Source of the DNA: Anaerolineae bacterium
GTDB taxonomy: Bacteria > Chloroflexota > Anaerolineae > B4-G1 > SLSP01
Assembly (NCBI GenBank): GCA_016931315.1
Contig: JAFGFB010000072.1
Span: 1-38,796 of the forward strand
Direction of reading: 5' to 3'
Length of the DNA stretch: 38,796 bases
In this document: piece by piece, positions 17,787 through 26,350 of the stretch
Position numbering within the stretch: the stretch's first letter is position 1
How the letters are laid out: every line of letters starts with the position of its first letter
Made by a program: the position numbers and the translations under genes
Notes under the pieces: model-generated
Database searches by the model: none
The model's input: the letters and a program-made list of their open reading frames with translations, nothing else
What the model was told of the DNA's origin: nothing

Positions 17787-19223
17787 ATGGCCCTCTGGGA
17801 AATATACTACACTGCGACCAGTGTCGAAGAAACTGTGCGACTGCTGGCTGATTATGGTGAACGCGCCCGCGTTATCGCGGGAGGCACGGATCTGCTCATC
17901 GAAATCGAGCACAAAACACGCACCCCGGCGGTACTTATTGATATTACGCGCATTGGTGGACTTGATGAGTTGCGCCTGCGAGAGGATGGTTTGATTCACC
18001 TGGGACCTATGGTGACACATGCGCAAGCGGCATCCTCGCCCCTGCTTCAAGAACACGCCTTGCCGCTGGCCCAAGCGTGTTGGTGGGTTGGGGGACCGGC
18101 GTTGCGCAACCGGGGGACCATCGCCGGCAATCTCGTCACCGCCTCACCAGCGAACGATACCATCACCGCCCTCCGCGCTCTCGACGCGACCATTACGCTG
18201 CGTAGCGTACGTGGAGAACGGCAGATTCCCATCAGCGAGTTCTACACTGGAGTACGACGCACCGTCATCGCACCAGATGAATTGCTCACCGACATCAGCT
18301 TCAGACCGCTCAAGGCGCCTTATCAAGGGACCTACCTCAAATTGGGCTTGCGGCGTGTATTGACTATCGCAGTGACAAATGTTGCCATCGTGTTGGGCAT
18401 TGAGGGCGGCAAGGTCACTACAGCGCGAATCACCTTGGGCAGCGTTGCGCCCACAATCGTCCGTGCCCCCGAAGCCGAAACCGCTCTGTTGCAGCAACCC
18501 CTGGATGAAACCCACATCAACAAAGCCGCGGAACTCGCCGCGCAAGCAGCGCGCCCCATTGATGATGTGCGCGGCTCCGCCTGGTTCCGCAAAGAAGAAG
18601 TCGTGGCCCTGGTGCGCAGGGGCTTGCAGGCGCTGGCACAAAACCAACCCCGGCTTGACCTGCCCCAACCCGAAGCCATGCCACTGCTATGGGGGAAATC
18701 CCGCTGCCGTCCCCGGCTTTCCGGACCTACCATCGCCCATCACAGCGCGGGAGATGAACCGGTTCAGTGTCGGGTCAATGGTGAGAATGTGGCAGTGCGT
18801 GGCGCCAACGGCAAAACGCTGTTGCACATGCTCCGCGACGACCTGGGACTGGTGGGATCCAAGGTTGGCTGCGAGGAGGGTGAATGCGGCGCCTGCACCG
18901 TCTGGATGGATGGGGTAGCAGTGCTCGCTTGCCTCACTCCCGCGCCACGCGCCCACGGGACTGACATCGTCACCATTGAGGGCCTCTCAAAAGATGGAGA
19001 GTTGCACCCCGTCCAACAAGCCTTTGTGGAAGAGGATGCCGTCCAGTGTGGCTATTGCACACCGGGCTTCGTGATGAGCGCCGCCAATCTGCTGGAGGAG
19101 AATCCCCATCCCAACCGCGAACAAATCATCGCCGCCCTCAGCGGCAATCTGTGCCGCTGCACCGGCTATTACAAAATCATCACGGCGGTAGAAAAAGCAA
19201 GCGAGCACAAAGGCGAAAAATGA
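17787..19223 (+). CDS. Molybdenum hydroxylase (xanthine/CO dehydrogenase family) fused FAD-binding + [2Fe-2S] subunit
   Basis: FAD: RVIAGGTDLLIEIEHK, RNRGTIAGNLVTASPANDT. 2Fe-2S: GSKVGCEEGECGACTVWMDG, QCGYCTPGFVMSAANLLEENPHPNREQIIAALSGNLCRCTGYYKI. Confidence 0.93.
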   Translation: MALWEIYYTATSVEETVRLLADYGERARVIAGGTDLLIEIEHKTRTPAVLIDITRIGGLDELRLREDGLIHLGPMVTHAQAASSPLLQEHALPLAQACWWVGGPALRNRGTIAGNLVTASPANDTITALRALDATITLRSVRGERQIPISEFYTGVRRTVIAPDELLTDISFRPLKAPYQGTYLKLGLRRVLTIAVTNVAIVLGIEGGKVTTARITLGSVAPTIVRAPEAETALLQQPLDETHINKAAELAAQAARPIDDVRGSAWFRKEEVVALVRRGLQALAQNQPRLDLPQPEAMPLLWGKSRCRPRLSGPTIAHHSAGDEPVQCRVNGENVAVRGANGKTLLHMLRDDLGLVGSKVGCEEGECGACTVWMDGVAVLACLTPAPRAHGTDIVTIEGLSKDGELHPVQQAFVEEDAVQCGYCTPGFVMSAANLLEENPHPNREQIIAALSGNLCRCTGYYKIITAVEKASEHKGEK

Positions 19224-20935
19224 AACGAACTGTGCCCACTAGAGACGCCGACATTATCAACCTTTATATGCGCACGTATTATTCGCTCCTGCGCACCACG
19301 GAGGAGGTTCAAATCCGCACGCTGGAGGAAACCCACACGGCAATGCGCTCCATCCTCCACGAACGCGCGGGCGAACTGGTTGTGGATATGTCCGCCTTCA
19401 TCTACAGCGGCCTACGTCTTCCAGATTGTATTCGCCGTACCCGGCTCATCGTGTTGGGACAGACTGAAGAGGTCTTCAAACATCGCGGCTTCAACAATTT
19501 CGATACCTGGACGCCAGTATCGGCGCCCGGGCGCCGCCGAAGATTCCTTTTTGATGGTAATGAAACCCTTGCCGCCTTCATCGCCAGCATCTCCGATGTA
19601 GATGATATCATCCCCATCCTGGTTGCCTTTCAGATTGAGTGGAACAAAATTCACTTGCTGATCATGCAGGCCGGATTACAGCAGCGTGTGGCAGCATGGG
19701 CCGCCACGGAAACAGCAGATGCAACCCTGCTGCAAGACCTTCAGGACGCGCTGGGCATCAACACTGAAGAGTGGGGGCGCCTGGAACGGGTATGGAAGTC
19801 CTCGTTGCCAACACTTCTCGGTGATATCGCTGCGTACCGCAAGCGTATGGCGGTGCAGTTGCTGGCGGGTTCTCACGTAGATTACCGGCGTGCGACACAG
19901 CGCTGGTGGTGGCACGTGATCAATAATACACCTCAGGATTTACACGACCAGGACGTCTACTTCGTTTCCAGCAATACCCACAGCCTCACCAATATGCTCA
20001 CCGGTTTTGCGCAACACCATGAAGCAGCGCTGATGGATTACATTGCCCAGAGCGGGGATGCAGATTTACAAACAGAAGCGCATCGTATTCGCCAGGGAAT
20101 GGTCCCCAGCAATTGGGCGAATTTCCTCTATTATGTGCTCAAGAAGTACCTGGCGACACCCCAGGGCGCCGCCCTGGCACAGGAGCGCCAGAACTACGAA
20201 GCGGCTCATGGAATCATCCGTATCCCCAGCAGCCAGACCTTCGACCTCGAGGCGCAGGTCATCCAGTTAGCGCACCTCGATCCCAGCAAGGTAGACCGCC
20301 GGTTACAGGATTTGCCCCTGGAACGCCTGGCGCGCAGCAGGTCCGTCATTCTCAATATTGACTATCCGCTAGGCTTCGCCGCCTATCACCTGCTCGCGCG
20401 TGTCTCCGCCAGCGCCGGAGATTTGCGGGGGCTGTATGTCATTGGCAAAGCCGCCACGCTCAATGGGCGCATTGGTGATGTTCTGATTCCCAATGTTATC
20501 TACGACGAGCACTCACAGAATACCTATCTCTTCAACAACGTCTTCACCGCCACCGATGTGGCGCGCTATATCGCCTATGGCGATGTACTGGATAATCAAC
20601 GCGCCATCACCGTTCGCGGCACCTTCCTGCAAACGGAAGCCTATATGGAAGGGTTTCTCGATGCAGGTTACACCGATGCCGAAATGGAAGCGGGGCCCTA
20701 TCTCTCTGCCGTCTATGAATTCATGCGCCCCCGCCGCTACCCCATGAACGAAGTGGTCAACCTTTATCGTACGCCCTTTGAGATCGGGATCCTGCACTAC
20801 GCCTCAGATACCCCTATCAGCAAGGGGCAAAACCTGGGCACGCAAAACCTCTCGTACTACGGCATGGACCCCACTTACGCGGCAACCGTCGCCGTGTTAC
20901 GGCGCATCTGCACCCTGGAAACTGCCAGCGAATGA
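19220..20935 (+). CDS. Uncharacterised protein encoded inside the molybdenum hydroxylase operon
   Basis: ATGA overlap with preceding stop; 571-aa ORF from MKRTVPTRDADIINLYMRTYYSLLRTTEEVQ; no motif I can assign confidently. Confidence 0.85.
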   Translation: MKRTVPTRDADIINLYMRTYYSLLRTTEEVQIRTLEETHTAMRSILHERAGELVVDMSAFIYSGLRLPDCIRRTRLIVLGQTEEVFKHRGFNNFDTWTPVSAPGRRRRFLFDGNETLAAFIASISDVDDIIPILVAFQIEWNKIHLLIMQAGLQQRVAAWAATETADATLLQDLQDALGINTEEWGRLERVWKSSLPTLLGDIAAYRKRMAVQLLAGSHVDYRRATQRWWWHVINNTPQDLHDQDVYFVSSNTHSLTNMLTGFAQHHEAALMDYIAQSGDADLQTEAHRIRQGMVPSNWANFLYYVLKKYLATPQGAALAQERQNYEAAHGIIRIPSSQTFDLEAQVIQLAHLDPSKVDRRLQDLPLERLARSRSVILNIDYPLGFAAYHLLARVSASAGDLRGLYVIGKAATLNGRIGDVLIPNVIYDEHSQNTYLFNNVFTATDVARYIAYGDVLDNQRAITVRGTFLQTEAYMEGFLDAGYTDAEMEAGPYLSAVYEFMRPRRYPMNEVVNLYRTPFEIGILHYASDTPISKGQNLGTQNLSYYGMDPTYAATVAVLRRICTLETASE

Positions 20936-21085
20936 CCCATAGGAACACAAAAGCCGTGGTAAATCAGAATCCTACAGCTGTATCGAGGACAAAATCTGTA
21001 TCACGCTCACCACATCGCTGGTAACTCGCGCCTTTCATGCAACAACAGCGCTCACCCAGTGAATCACTTTGACAGGAGCAAGCCC

Positions 21086-23329
21086 ATGAAAAGACCTTAT
21101 GTTGGTGAAACTCTTCCCCGCCTTGACGGCGCCGCCAAGGTCGCTGGCCATGCACTCTATTCTGGCGACTTCAGTATGGAGGGGCAACTGCACATGAAAC
21201 TGCGTTTTGCCGGACGCCCACACGCACGCGTGCTCAGCGTGGACGCCAGCAAAGCTCTGGCGGTCCCCGGCGTGGTGGCCGTCTTCACATCACTCGATGT
21301 CCCTGTAAATGAATATGGGTTGCAATACCCCGACCAGCCGGTGCTATGTGGACCGGGAGACCCCAAAGAAGGGACCGACATTGCTCGCTTCGTGGGAGAT
21401 CAAATTGCCGCTGTAGTGGCGGAGACCGAAGAAGCCGCAGCGAAAGGGCGCGACCTCATTGAAATCGAATTTGAGAACCTTCCCGTCTTGACCGACCCGC
21501 GCGACGCCTTGGAGCCGGGGGCGCCAGTGCTGCACCCTGCCTATCCCGGAACCCCCATCCACCCAGAACTGGTCTTTGAAGGCAATGTGGCCTCGCGCCA
21601 CCGCATCCGCAGGGGGGATGTGGATGCGGTTTGGGATCAGGCGGCCGTGGTCATCGAAGCCGATTACGAAATTCCGGGGCAGGAACACGCCTTCCTGCAG
21701 CCAGAAGCCGCGGTCGCTTACATCGATGAAGAAGGACGCGTAACCATCATCGCCAGCACGCAATGGATTCACGAGGATTGTCGCCAGATTGCGCACGCGC
21801 TAGGGCTACCCGAGGAGCGCGTGCGCATGATCCTCCCCGCCATCGGTGGCGCCTTCGGCGGCAAAGAGGACCTCTCCGTGCAAATTGTCGCCGCATTGGC
21901 GGCGCTACGGTTGCAACGTCCCGTAAAAATTGTGTGGACACGCCGGGAATCCATTATCGGGCATCACAAACGACACCGGGTTTTTGCCCATGCACGTTGG
22001 GCTGCTGATGCCGAAGGACATCTGCTAGCGGCGGAAACGCATGTTATCGCCGATGCTGGCGCCTATGTTTACACTACCAACAAGGTGTTGGGCAATTTGC
22101 TGCTCACCGTCAATGGGCCTTACCGGGTGCCAAATGTCAAAACCGAGGTGCGCGGCGTCTATACAAACAACCTGCCGGGGGGTGCATTCCGTGGCTTTGG
22201 CGCGCCGCAGGGGAATTTCATCGCCGAATCGCAGATGAGCAAACTGGCAGAAGCTCTGGGCATAGACCCGGTCGAGTTCCGCGTACGCAACATTGTGAGT
22301 GCCGGCGAACCCATGCCGTGGGGTAAACCCCTCCCTGATGATGGTCGCGGGCTGGAGCAAAGCCTTATCGCCGCAGCTCAATCCATGGGCTGGAAACGCA
22401 CGGCTGAGGGATGGCAGGCGCCGCAACCAGAAAAACGCCCCGAAGACGCTCCCGCTCAGCAGCGCGGCGTCGGCATCGCCCTGGCGTTCAAGAATGTGGG
22501 TTTCTCCTTTGGTTATCAGGAAAATGCCTGGGCGGGAATCACATTGCGCGGGGTAGATGAGATTGAGGAAGTGACCGTTTTTGCCGCCAGCTCCGATGTG
22601 GGACAAGGAACGCGCACCGTCATTCGGCAGATGGCTGCCGAAGCGCTGGGCGTGCCCATCGAGCGGGTTGAGGTGGCGCCGGCTGACACCGCCATCACCG
22701 AAAACTCCGGTTCCTGCTCGGCTTCACGGATGACATTCATGATTGGCAATGCCGTGCGCGGCGCAGCAGAGGTTGCGCTGGAAAAATGGCGCGCAGAAGA
22801 GCGACCCGCCAAGGCGGAATACACCTACCTGGCGCCCAAGACCACCCCCATTGATCGAGAAACCGGTTTTGGGGACCCGAATTTTTCCTATGGCTATGTG
22901 GCTGTCGGTATGGAGCTCAGCATAGATACAGAGATGGGCCTGTTGCATGTCACCAAAATCACCTGTGCTAACGATGTGGGACAGGCTATCAATCCCCGGT
23001 TGGTAGAGGGCCAAATTGAGGGTGGGGTGATTCAAGCGCTGGGTTGGTCCACCATGGAACACTTCATTGAGCGCAATGGATACCCGCTCACCGACTCCCT
23101 CAGCACGTATCTGATTCCCACCATTGCGGATATTCCGGACAAAGTCGAGACCATCATTATCGAGAATCCCGAGCCGAATGGTCCTTGGGGGGCGCGCGGT
23201 ATGGCAGAAATGCCCTTCATCGCCGTCGCCGCGGCGATGCATCATGCGGTGCACCAGGCTACCGGCATTTGGTTCAACAGTTTCCCCTTCAACACCGAGC
23301 GCATTCTGCGTGGACTGCGCGGCAAGTAA
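21086..23329 (+). CDS. Molybdenum hydroxylase large (molybdopterin-binding) subunit, xanthine dehydrogenase family
   Basis: PRLDGAAKVAGHALYSGDF..IGGAFGGKEDLSVQIVAALAALRLQRPVKIVWTRRESIIGHHKRHR..GAFRGFGAPQGNF..WGARGMAEMPFIAVAAAMHHAV; RBS acaggagca. Confidence 0.94.
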   Translation: MKRPYVGETLPRLDGAAKVAGHALYSGDFSMEGQLHMKLRFAGRPHARVLSVDASKALAVPGVVAVFTSLDVPVNEYGLQYPDQPVLCGPGDPKEGTDIARFVGDQIAAVVAETEEAAAKGRDLIEIEFENLPVLTDPRDALEPGAPVLHPAYPGTPIHPELVFEGNVASRHRIRRGDVDAVWDQAAVVIEADYEIPGQEHAFLQPEAAVAYIDEEGRVTIIASTQWIHEDCRQIAHALGLPEERVRMILPAIGGAFGGKEDLSVQIVAALAALRLQRPVKIVWTRRESIIGHHKRHRVFAHARWAADAEGHLLAAETHVIADAGAYVYTTNKVLGNLLLTVNGPYRVPNVKTEVRGVYTNNLPGGAFRGFGAPQGNFIAESQMSKLAEALGIDPVEFRVRNIVSAGEPMPWGKPLPDDGRGLEQSLIAAAQSMGWKRTAEGWQAPQPEKRPEDAPAQQRGVGIALAFKNVGFSFGYQENAWAGITLRGVDEIEEVTVFAASSDVGQGTRTVIRQMAAEALGVPIERVEVAPADTAITENSGSCSASRMTFMIGNAVRGAAEVALEKWRAEERPAKAEYTYLAPKTTPIDRETGFGDPNFSYGYVAVGMELSIDTEMGLLHVTKITCANDVGQAINPRLVEGQIEGGVIQALGWSTMEHFIERNGYPLTDSLSTYLIPTIADIPDKVETIIIENPEPNGPWGARGMAEMPFIAVAAAMHHAVHQATGIWFNSFPFNTERILRGLRGK

Positions 23330-23354
23330 GCACGACGAGGTGAGGGAAACAAAA

Positions 23355-23981
23355 GTGGAATCCCAACCAGTGCATGATGAACTACGCTTTGGAGTTTTAG
23401 GCGGGAGTTTCGATCCCCCACACTACGGACATCTAGCGCTGGCAGAGACGGCGCGGGTGCAGTTAAATCTGGCGCGCGTGGTCTTTGTCCCCGCAGGAGA
23501 GCCACCGCACAAAAGACATGCAGATTTAAGCCCAATTGCTGACCGCGTCGCGCTCGTCCAGGCAGCTATCGCGGATAACGACGCTTTTGCACTCTCGCGT
23601 GTGGATGCAAACCGCCCAGGTCCCCACTACACAGTGGATATGCTGCGGTTGCTACGGCTAGAATATCCGCAGGTGACCTCGTGGAGCCTGTTGCTTGGAG
23701 AAGACTCGCTGCGAGATTTCCTCACCTGGCATGCACCGGAAGAAATCCTTGAACTCGCGGACCTTGCCGTCATGCACCGTCCCGACCGCCCGGCGCCGAT
23801 TGAGATTTTGCAGAAACATCTTCCAACACTGGAGCGGCAGCTTATCTGGTTAGATTTGCCGCCGCTCCACATCAGCGCCACCGAATTGCGCCGCCGCATT
23901 CGAGAAGGATTGCCCGTACGTTATTTAGTCCCTTTAGCCGTCGCCGTCCTTATTCGTAAGAAGCGGCTCTACGCAGGCTGA
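23355..23981 (+). CDS. nadD: Nicotinate-nucleotide adenylyltransferase
   Basis: FGVLGGSFDPPHYGHLALAETARVQLNLARVVFVPAGEPPHKRH..LLLGEDSLRDFLTWHAPEEIL..ISATELRRRIREGLPVRYLVP; probable GTG start. Confidence 0.9.
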   Translation: MESQPVHDELRFGVLGGSFDPPHYGHLALAETARVQLNLARVVFVPAGEPPHKRHADLSPIADRVALVQAAIADNDAFALSRVDANRPGPHYTVDMLRLLRLEYPQVTSWSLLLGEDSLRDFLTWHAPEEILELADLAVMHRPDRPAPIEILQKHLPTLERQLIWLDLPPLHISATELRRRIREGLPVRYLVPLAVAVLIRKKRLYAG

Positions 23982-25759
23982 GCGACTATTGACGTTGCGC
24001 CATTCCCGGGGATTACCAATGGCTCCATCTGCATCTGCACCATATTGAGATGGCGGTACAGCCCTTCCTGGGCAAGCAACTGCTGGTGCGTGCCCATCTG
24101 CACAATAGTATTGCCTTCCAGGACCACAATCTTATCCGCGTTGCGCACCGTAGAAAGGCGGTGTGCGATAATCAGGGTGGTCCGTCCCACCATCAAGCGC
24201 TCCAGCGCCTGCTGAATCAACAGCTCCGTCTCAGTATCTACCGATGAGGTGGCCTCATCGAGAATGAGGATAGGGGCATCCTTGAGCACCGCCCGCGCAA
24301 TCGCCAGGCGTTGCTTCTGTCCCCCAGAAAGTTTCACACCGCGCTCGCCAATCATCGTATCATAGCCATTGGGCAAGCGCATGATGAAGTCATGCGCGTT
24401 GGCAATACGCGCCGCAGAAATCACCTCTTCCTCCGTTGCATCGGGCTTGCCAAAGAGAATATTCTCCCGCGCCGTCCCATGAAAGAGGAAAACATCCTGC
24501 AAGACAATGCTGATCTGACGTCGCAGATTATCTGCCTTTAGCGTGCGCAAATCATGCCCATCAAGCGTAATGCTGCCCTCACACACGTCGTAGAAACGCG
24601 GAATCAAGCTCGCCAGGGTGGTCTTCCCCACACCGGTAGGTCCCACCAGCGCCACCACGCTGCGCGCAGGGATTTCCAGGGTGATATGTTCCAACACCGG
24701 TTCCCCGGCGCTATACGCAAAGCTGACGTCATTGAAAGTAACAGCGCCCTGAACTGGCTCCGGCAGCGTGATAGCGTCTACCGCCTCAACGACCGTCGGT
24801 TCCTCCTGAAGCAATTCGGAAACACGTTCGGCGCCCGCCTGCGCTTCCTGTATACCTTCCCAGGCATCCCCCAAGATCCGTATGGGTTGGTAAAACAGGT
24901 CCAGATACAGGTAGAAAGCCACCCAATCTTCCAGAGGCAGAACCTGTTGCAGCACCAATTTTCCGCCGAAGTAAATCATCAAAATCACTCCCAGCGAAGA
25001 GGTGAACTGCACAAAGGGATGGAAGGTCGCCATCAACCGCAACGCGCGAAGCAGCGAATCACGATAGCGCGCAATCCGCTCGCCAACCCGCCCCGCCTCC
25101 AATTCCTCGCGGGTGAAGGCTTTGATCTCACGTATACCGGCAAGATTATCATTGAGCGTGGCATTGAGCTCGCCAAGTTCCTTCTGTCGCACTACAAAAG
25201 CCGGGCGAACATACTTTGCAAAAGCGCGCATCGAGAGAATAATGAAGGGGATGGGGATCAGGCTGAGCAACATCAGCTGCCAGTTGATGGTCAACAACAC
25301 TGCGGTTACCCCAATAAGCGTCAACACATTGACCGCCACATCCGGAATGGCATGCGCGATGAGACGCTCGAACATATCCGAATCGTTGACGACGCGCGAC
25401 ATCAATTGCCCCGTCTGCTTGTCCTCGTAGAAGCGCAACGAGAGTCGCGGCAAGTGCCGGTAGATTTCTCGGCGCACATCAGCGACGACCCCCCAACCCG
25501 CAACATGCCCCATGTAGCTCCGCACAAACTGCAAGAAGCCACGTATCAAATGCACTAACAGTGCAATCAATGCCAGGCGCGTGACTGTAGTCATAGCTTC
25601 GAGGGTCGCTCCCGGGGCAGTGATGGTAGCAACCAGATTACGGATTAACCAGGGGGTGATCAGCTGCGCACCCACCAACAATACCATGCTGACAACCGTA
25701 AGAATGAGCGCGCGCAAATACTTGCGCGCATAATGATTGAGAAATCCCAACGTCTTCAT
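23969..25759 (-). CDS. ABC transporter, fused permease and ATP-binding protein (multidrug/lipid exporter type)
   Basis: Six-TM permease region, GPTGVGKTTLASLIPRFYD Walker A, LSGGQKQRLAIARAVLKDAPILILDEATSSVDTETE. Confidence 0.96.
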   Translation of the reverse strand: MKTLGFLNHYARKYLRALILTVVSMVLLVGAQLITPWLIRNLVATITAPGATLEAMTTVTRLALIALLVHLIRGFLQFVRSYMGHVAGWGVVADVRREIYRHLPRLSLRFYEDKQTGQLMSRVVNDSDMFERLIAHAIPDVAVNVLTLIGVTAVLLTINWQLMLLSLIPIPFIILSMRAFAKYVRPAFVVRQKELGELNATLNDNLAGIREIKAFTREELEAGRVGERIARYRDSLLRALRLMATFHPFVQFTSSLGVILMIYFGGKLVLQQVLPLEDWVAFYLYLDLFYQPIRILGDAWEGIQEAQAGAERVSELLQEEPTVVEAVDAITLPEPVQGAVTFNDVSFAYSAGEPVLEHITLEIPARSVVALVGPTGVGKTTLASLIPRFYDVCEGSITLDGHDLRTLKADNLRRQISIVLQDVFLFHGTARENILFGKPDATEEEVISAARIANAHDFIMRLPNGYDTMIGERGVKLSGGQKQRLAIARAVLKDAPILILDEATSSVDTETELLIQQALERLMVGRTTLIIAHRLSTVRNADKIVVLEGNTIVQMGTHQQLLAQEGLYRHLNMVQMQMEPLVIPGNGATSIVAQPA

Positions 25760-25935
25760 ATTCTAACCTTGAACTCCTTTACAAATTCGCTCTCACGACA
25801 GGATATAGAGCTTTGTCCATCTTTGGGCTAACCATCTCAGCCACAAGTGATGCTCCGCATATCCTATCGCATTCAACACGATTAGTTAGCTATTATAACT
25901 GATTTTTCGTTTTTTCAAATACCAGAGGTATAGGA

Positions 25936-26096
25936 GGGTGCGTTTCAAAACGGGGGCGAAAATTTCAGGCGTCCGTACGGGACGCATGAGAAAATTGATT
26001 TTTGTGATGGGGCAAAGCCCCATCACAAAAATCAATCAAAGGAAAGGCGTTTGCATGATAGGTATCTTGCTTTTTCCCAATAGTTGAAACGCACCC
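25936..26096. mobile_element. MITE-like element family A, copy A2 (161 bp) with perfect 9-bp target-site duplication
   Basis: Perfect 13-bp TIR GGGTGCGTTTCAA / TTGAAACGCACCC; TSD GGTATAGGA at 25927-25935 and 26097-26105; central hairpin identical to A1. Confidence 0.93.
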
Positions 26097-26250
26097 GGTA
26101 TAGGACAAATTATTGGAAAGCTCAAAGGCTAAACCTGGTCAGACAATATGTTTAGACACTTTGACATGCCGAAGAGACACCGAAGCAGGTTGTTTTGTGA
26201 TTTTCATGGACGGGGCTGCGCACCGTCCACGAAAATCACACCTGCAGAAA
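26097..26250. repeat. Family C half element, left end shared with family B TIR, interrupted by A2
   Basis: GGTATAGGACAAATTATTGG end; internal sequence similar to 38636-38796 (AAGCTCAAAGG, TTTAGACACTTTG, GTGATTTTC..GAAAATCAC hairpin, CCTGCAGAAAGAAG). Confidence 0.75.
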
Positions 26251-26350
26251 GAAGCGCTGAGAGTTGATTGCTATTGTGCCTCTGTGCCTTTGTGGTAAAG
26301 TTGAGGGGCGGCATCATACCGTGCATGTTCAATGGGGAGGATTGCTGACG

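Noticed and set aside
19046-19219. Upstream extension of the 629-aa ORF
   Set aside because: Overlaps the conserved [2Fe-2S] C-terminus of the preceding gene in another frame; ATG at 19220 with ATGA overlap is more plausible.
24554-25558. 334-aa plus-strand ORF
   Set aside because: Fully antisense to a clear ABC exporter gene; His/Arg/Gln-rich shadow-frame composition.
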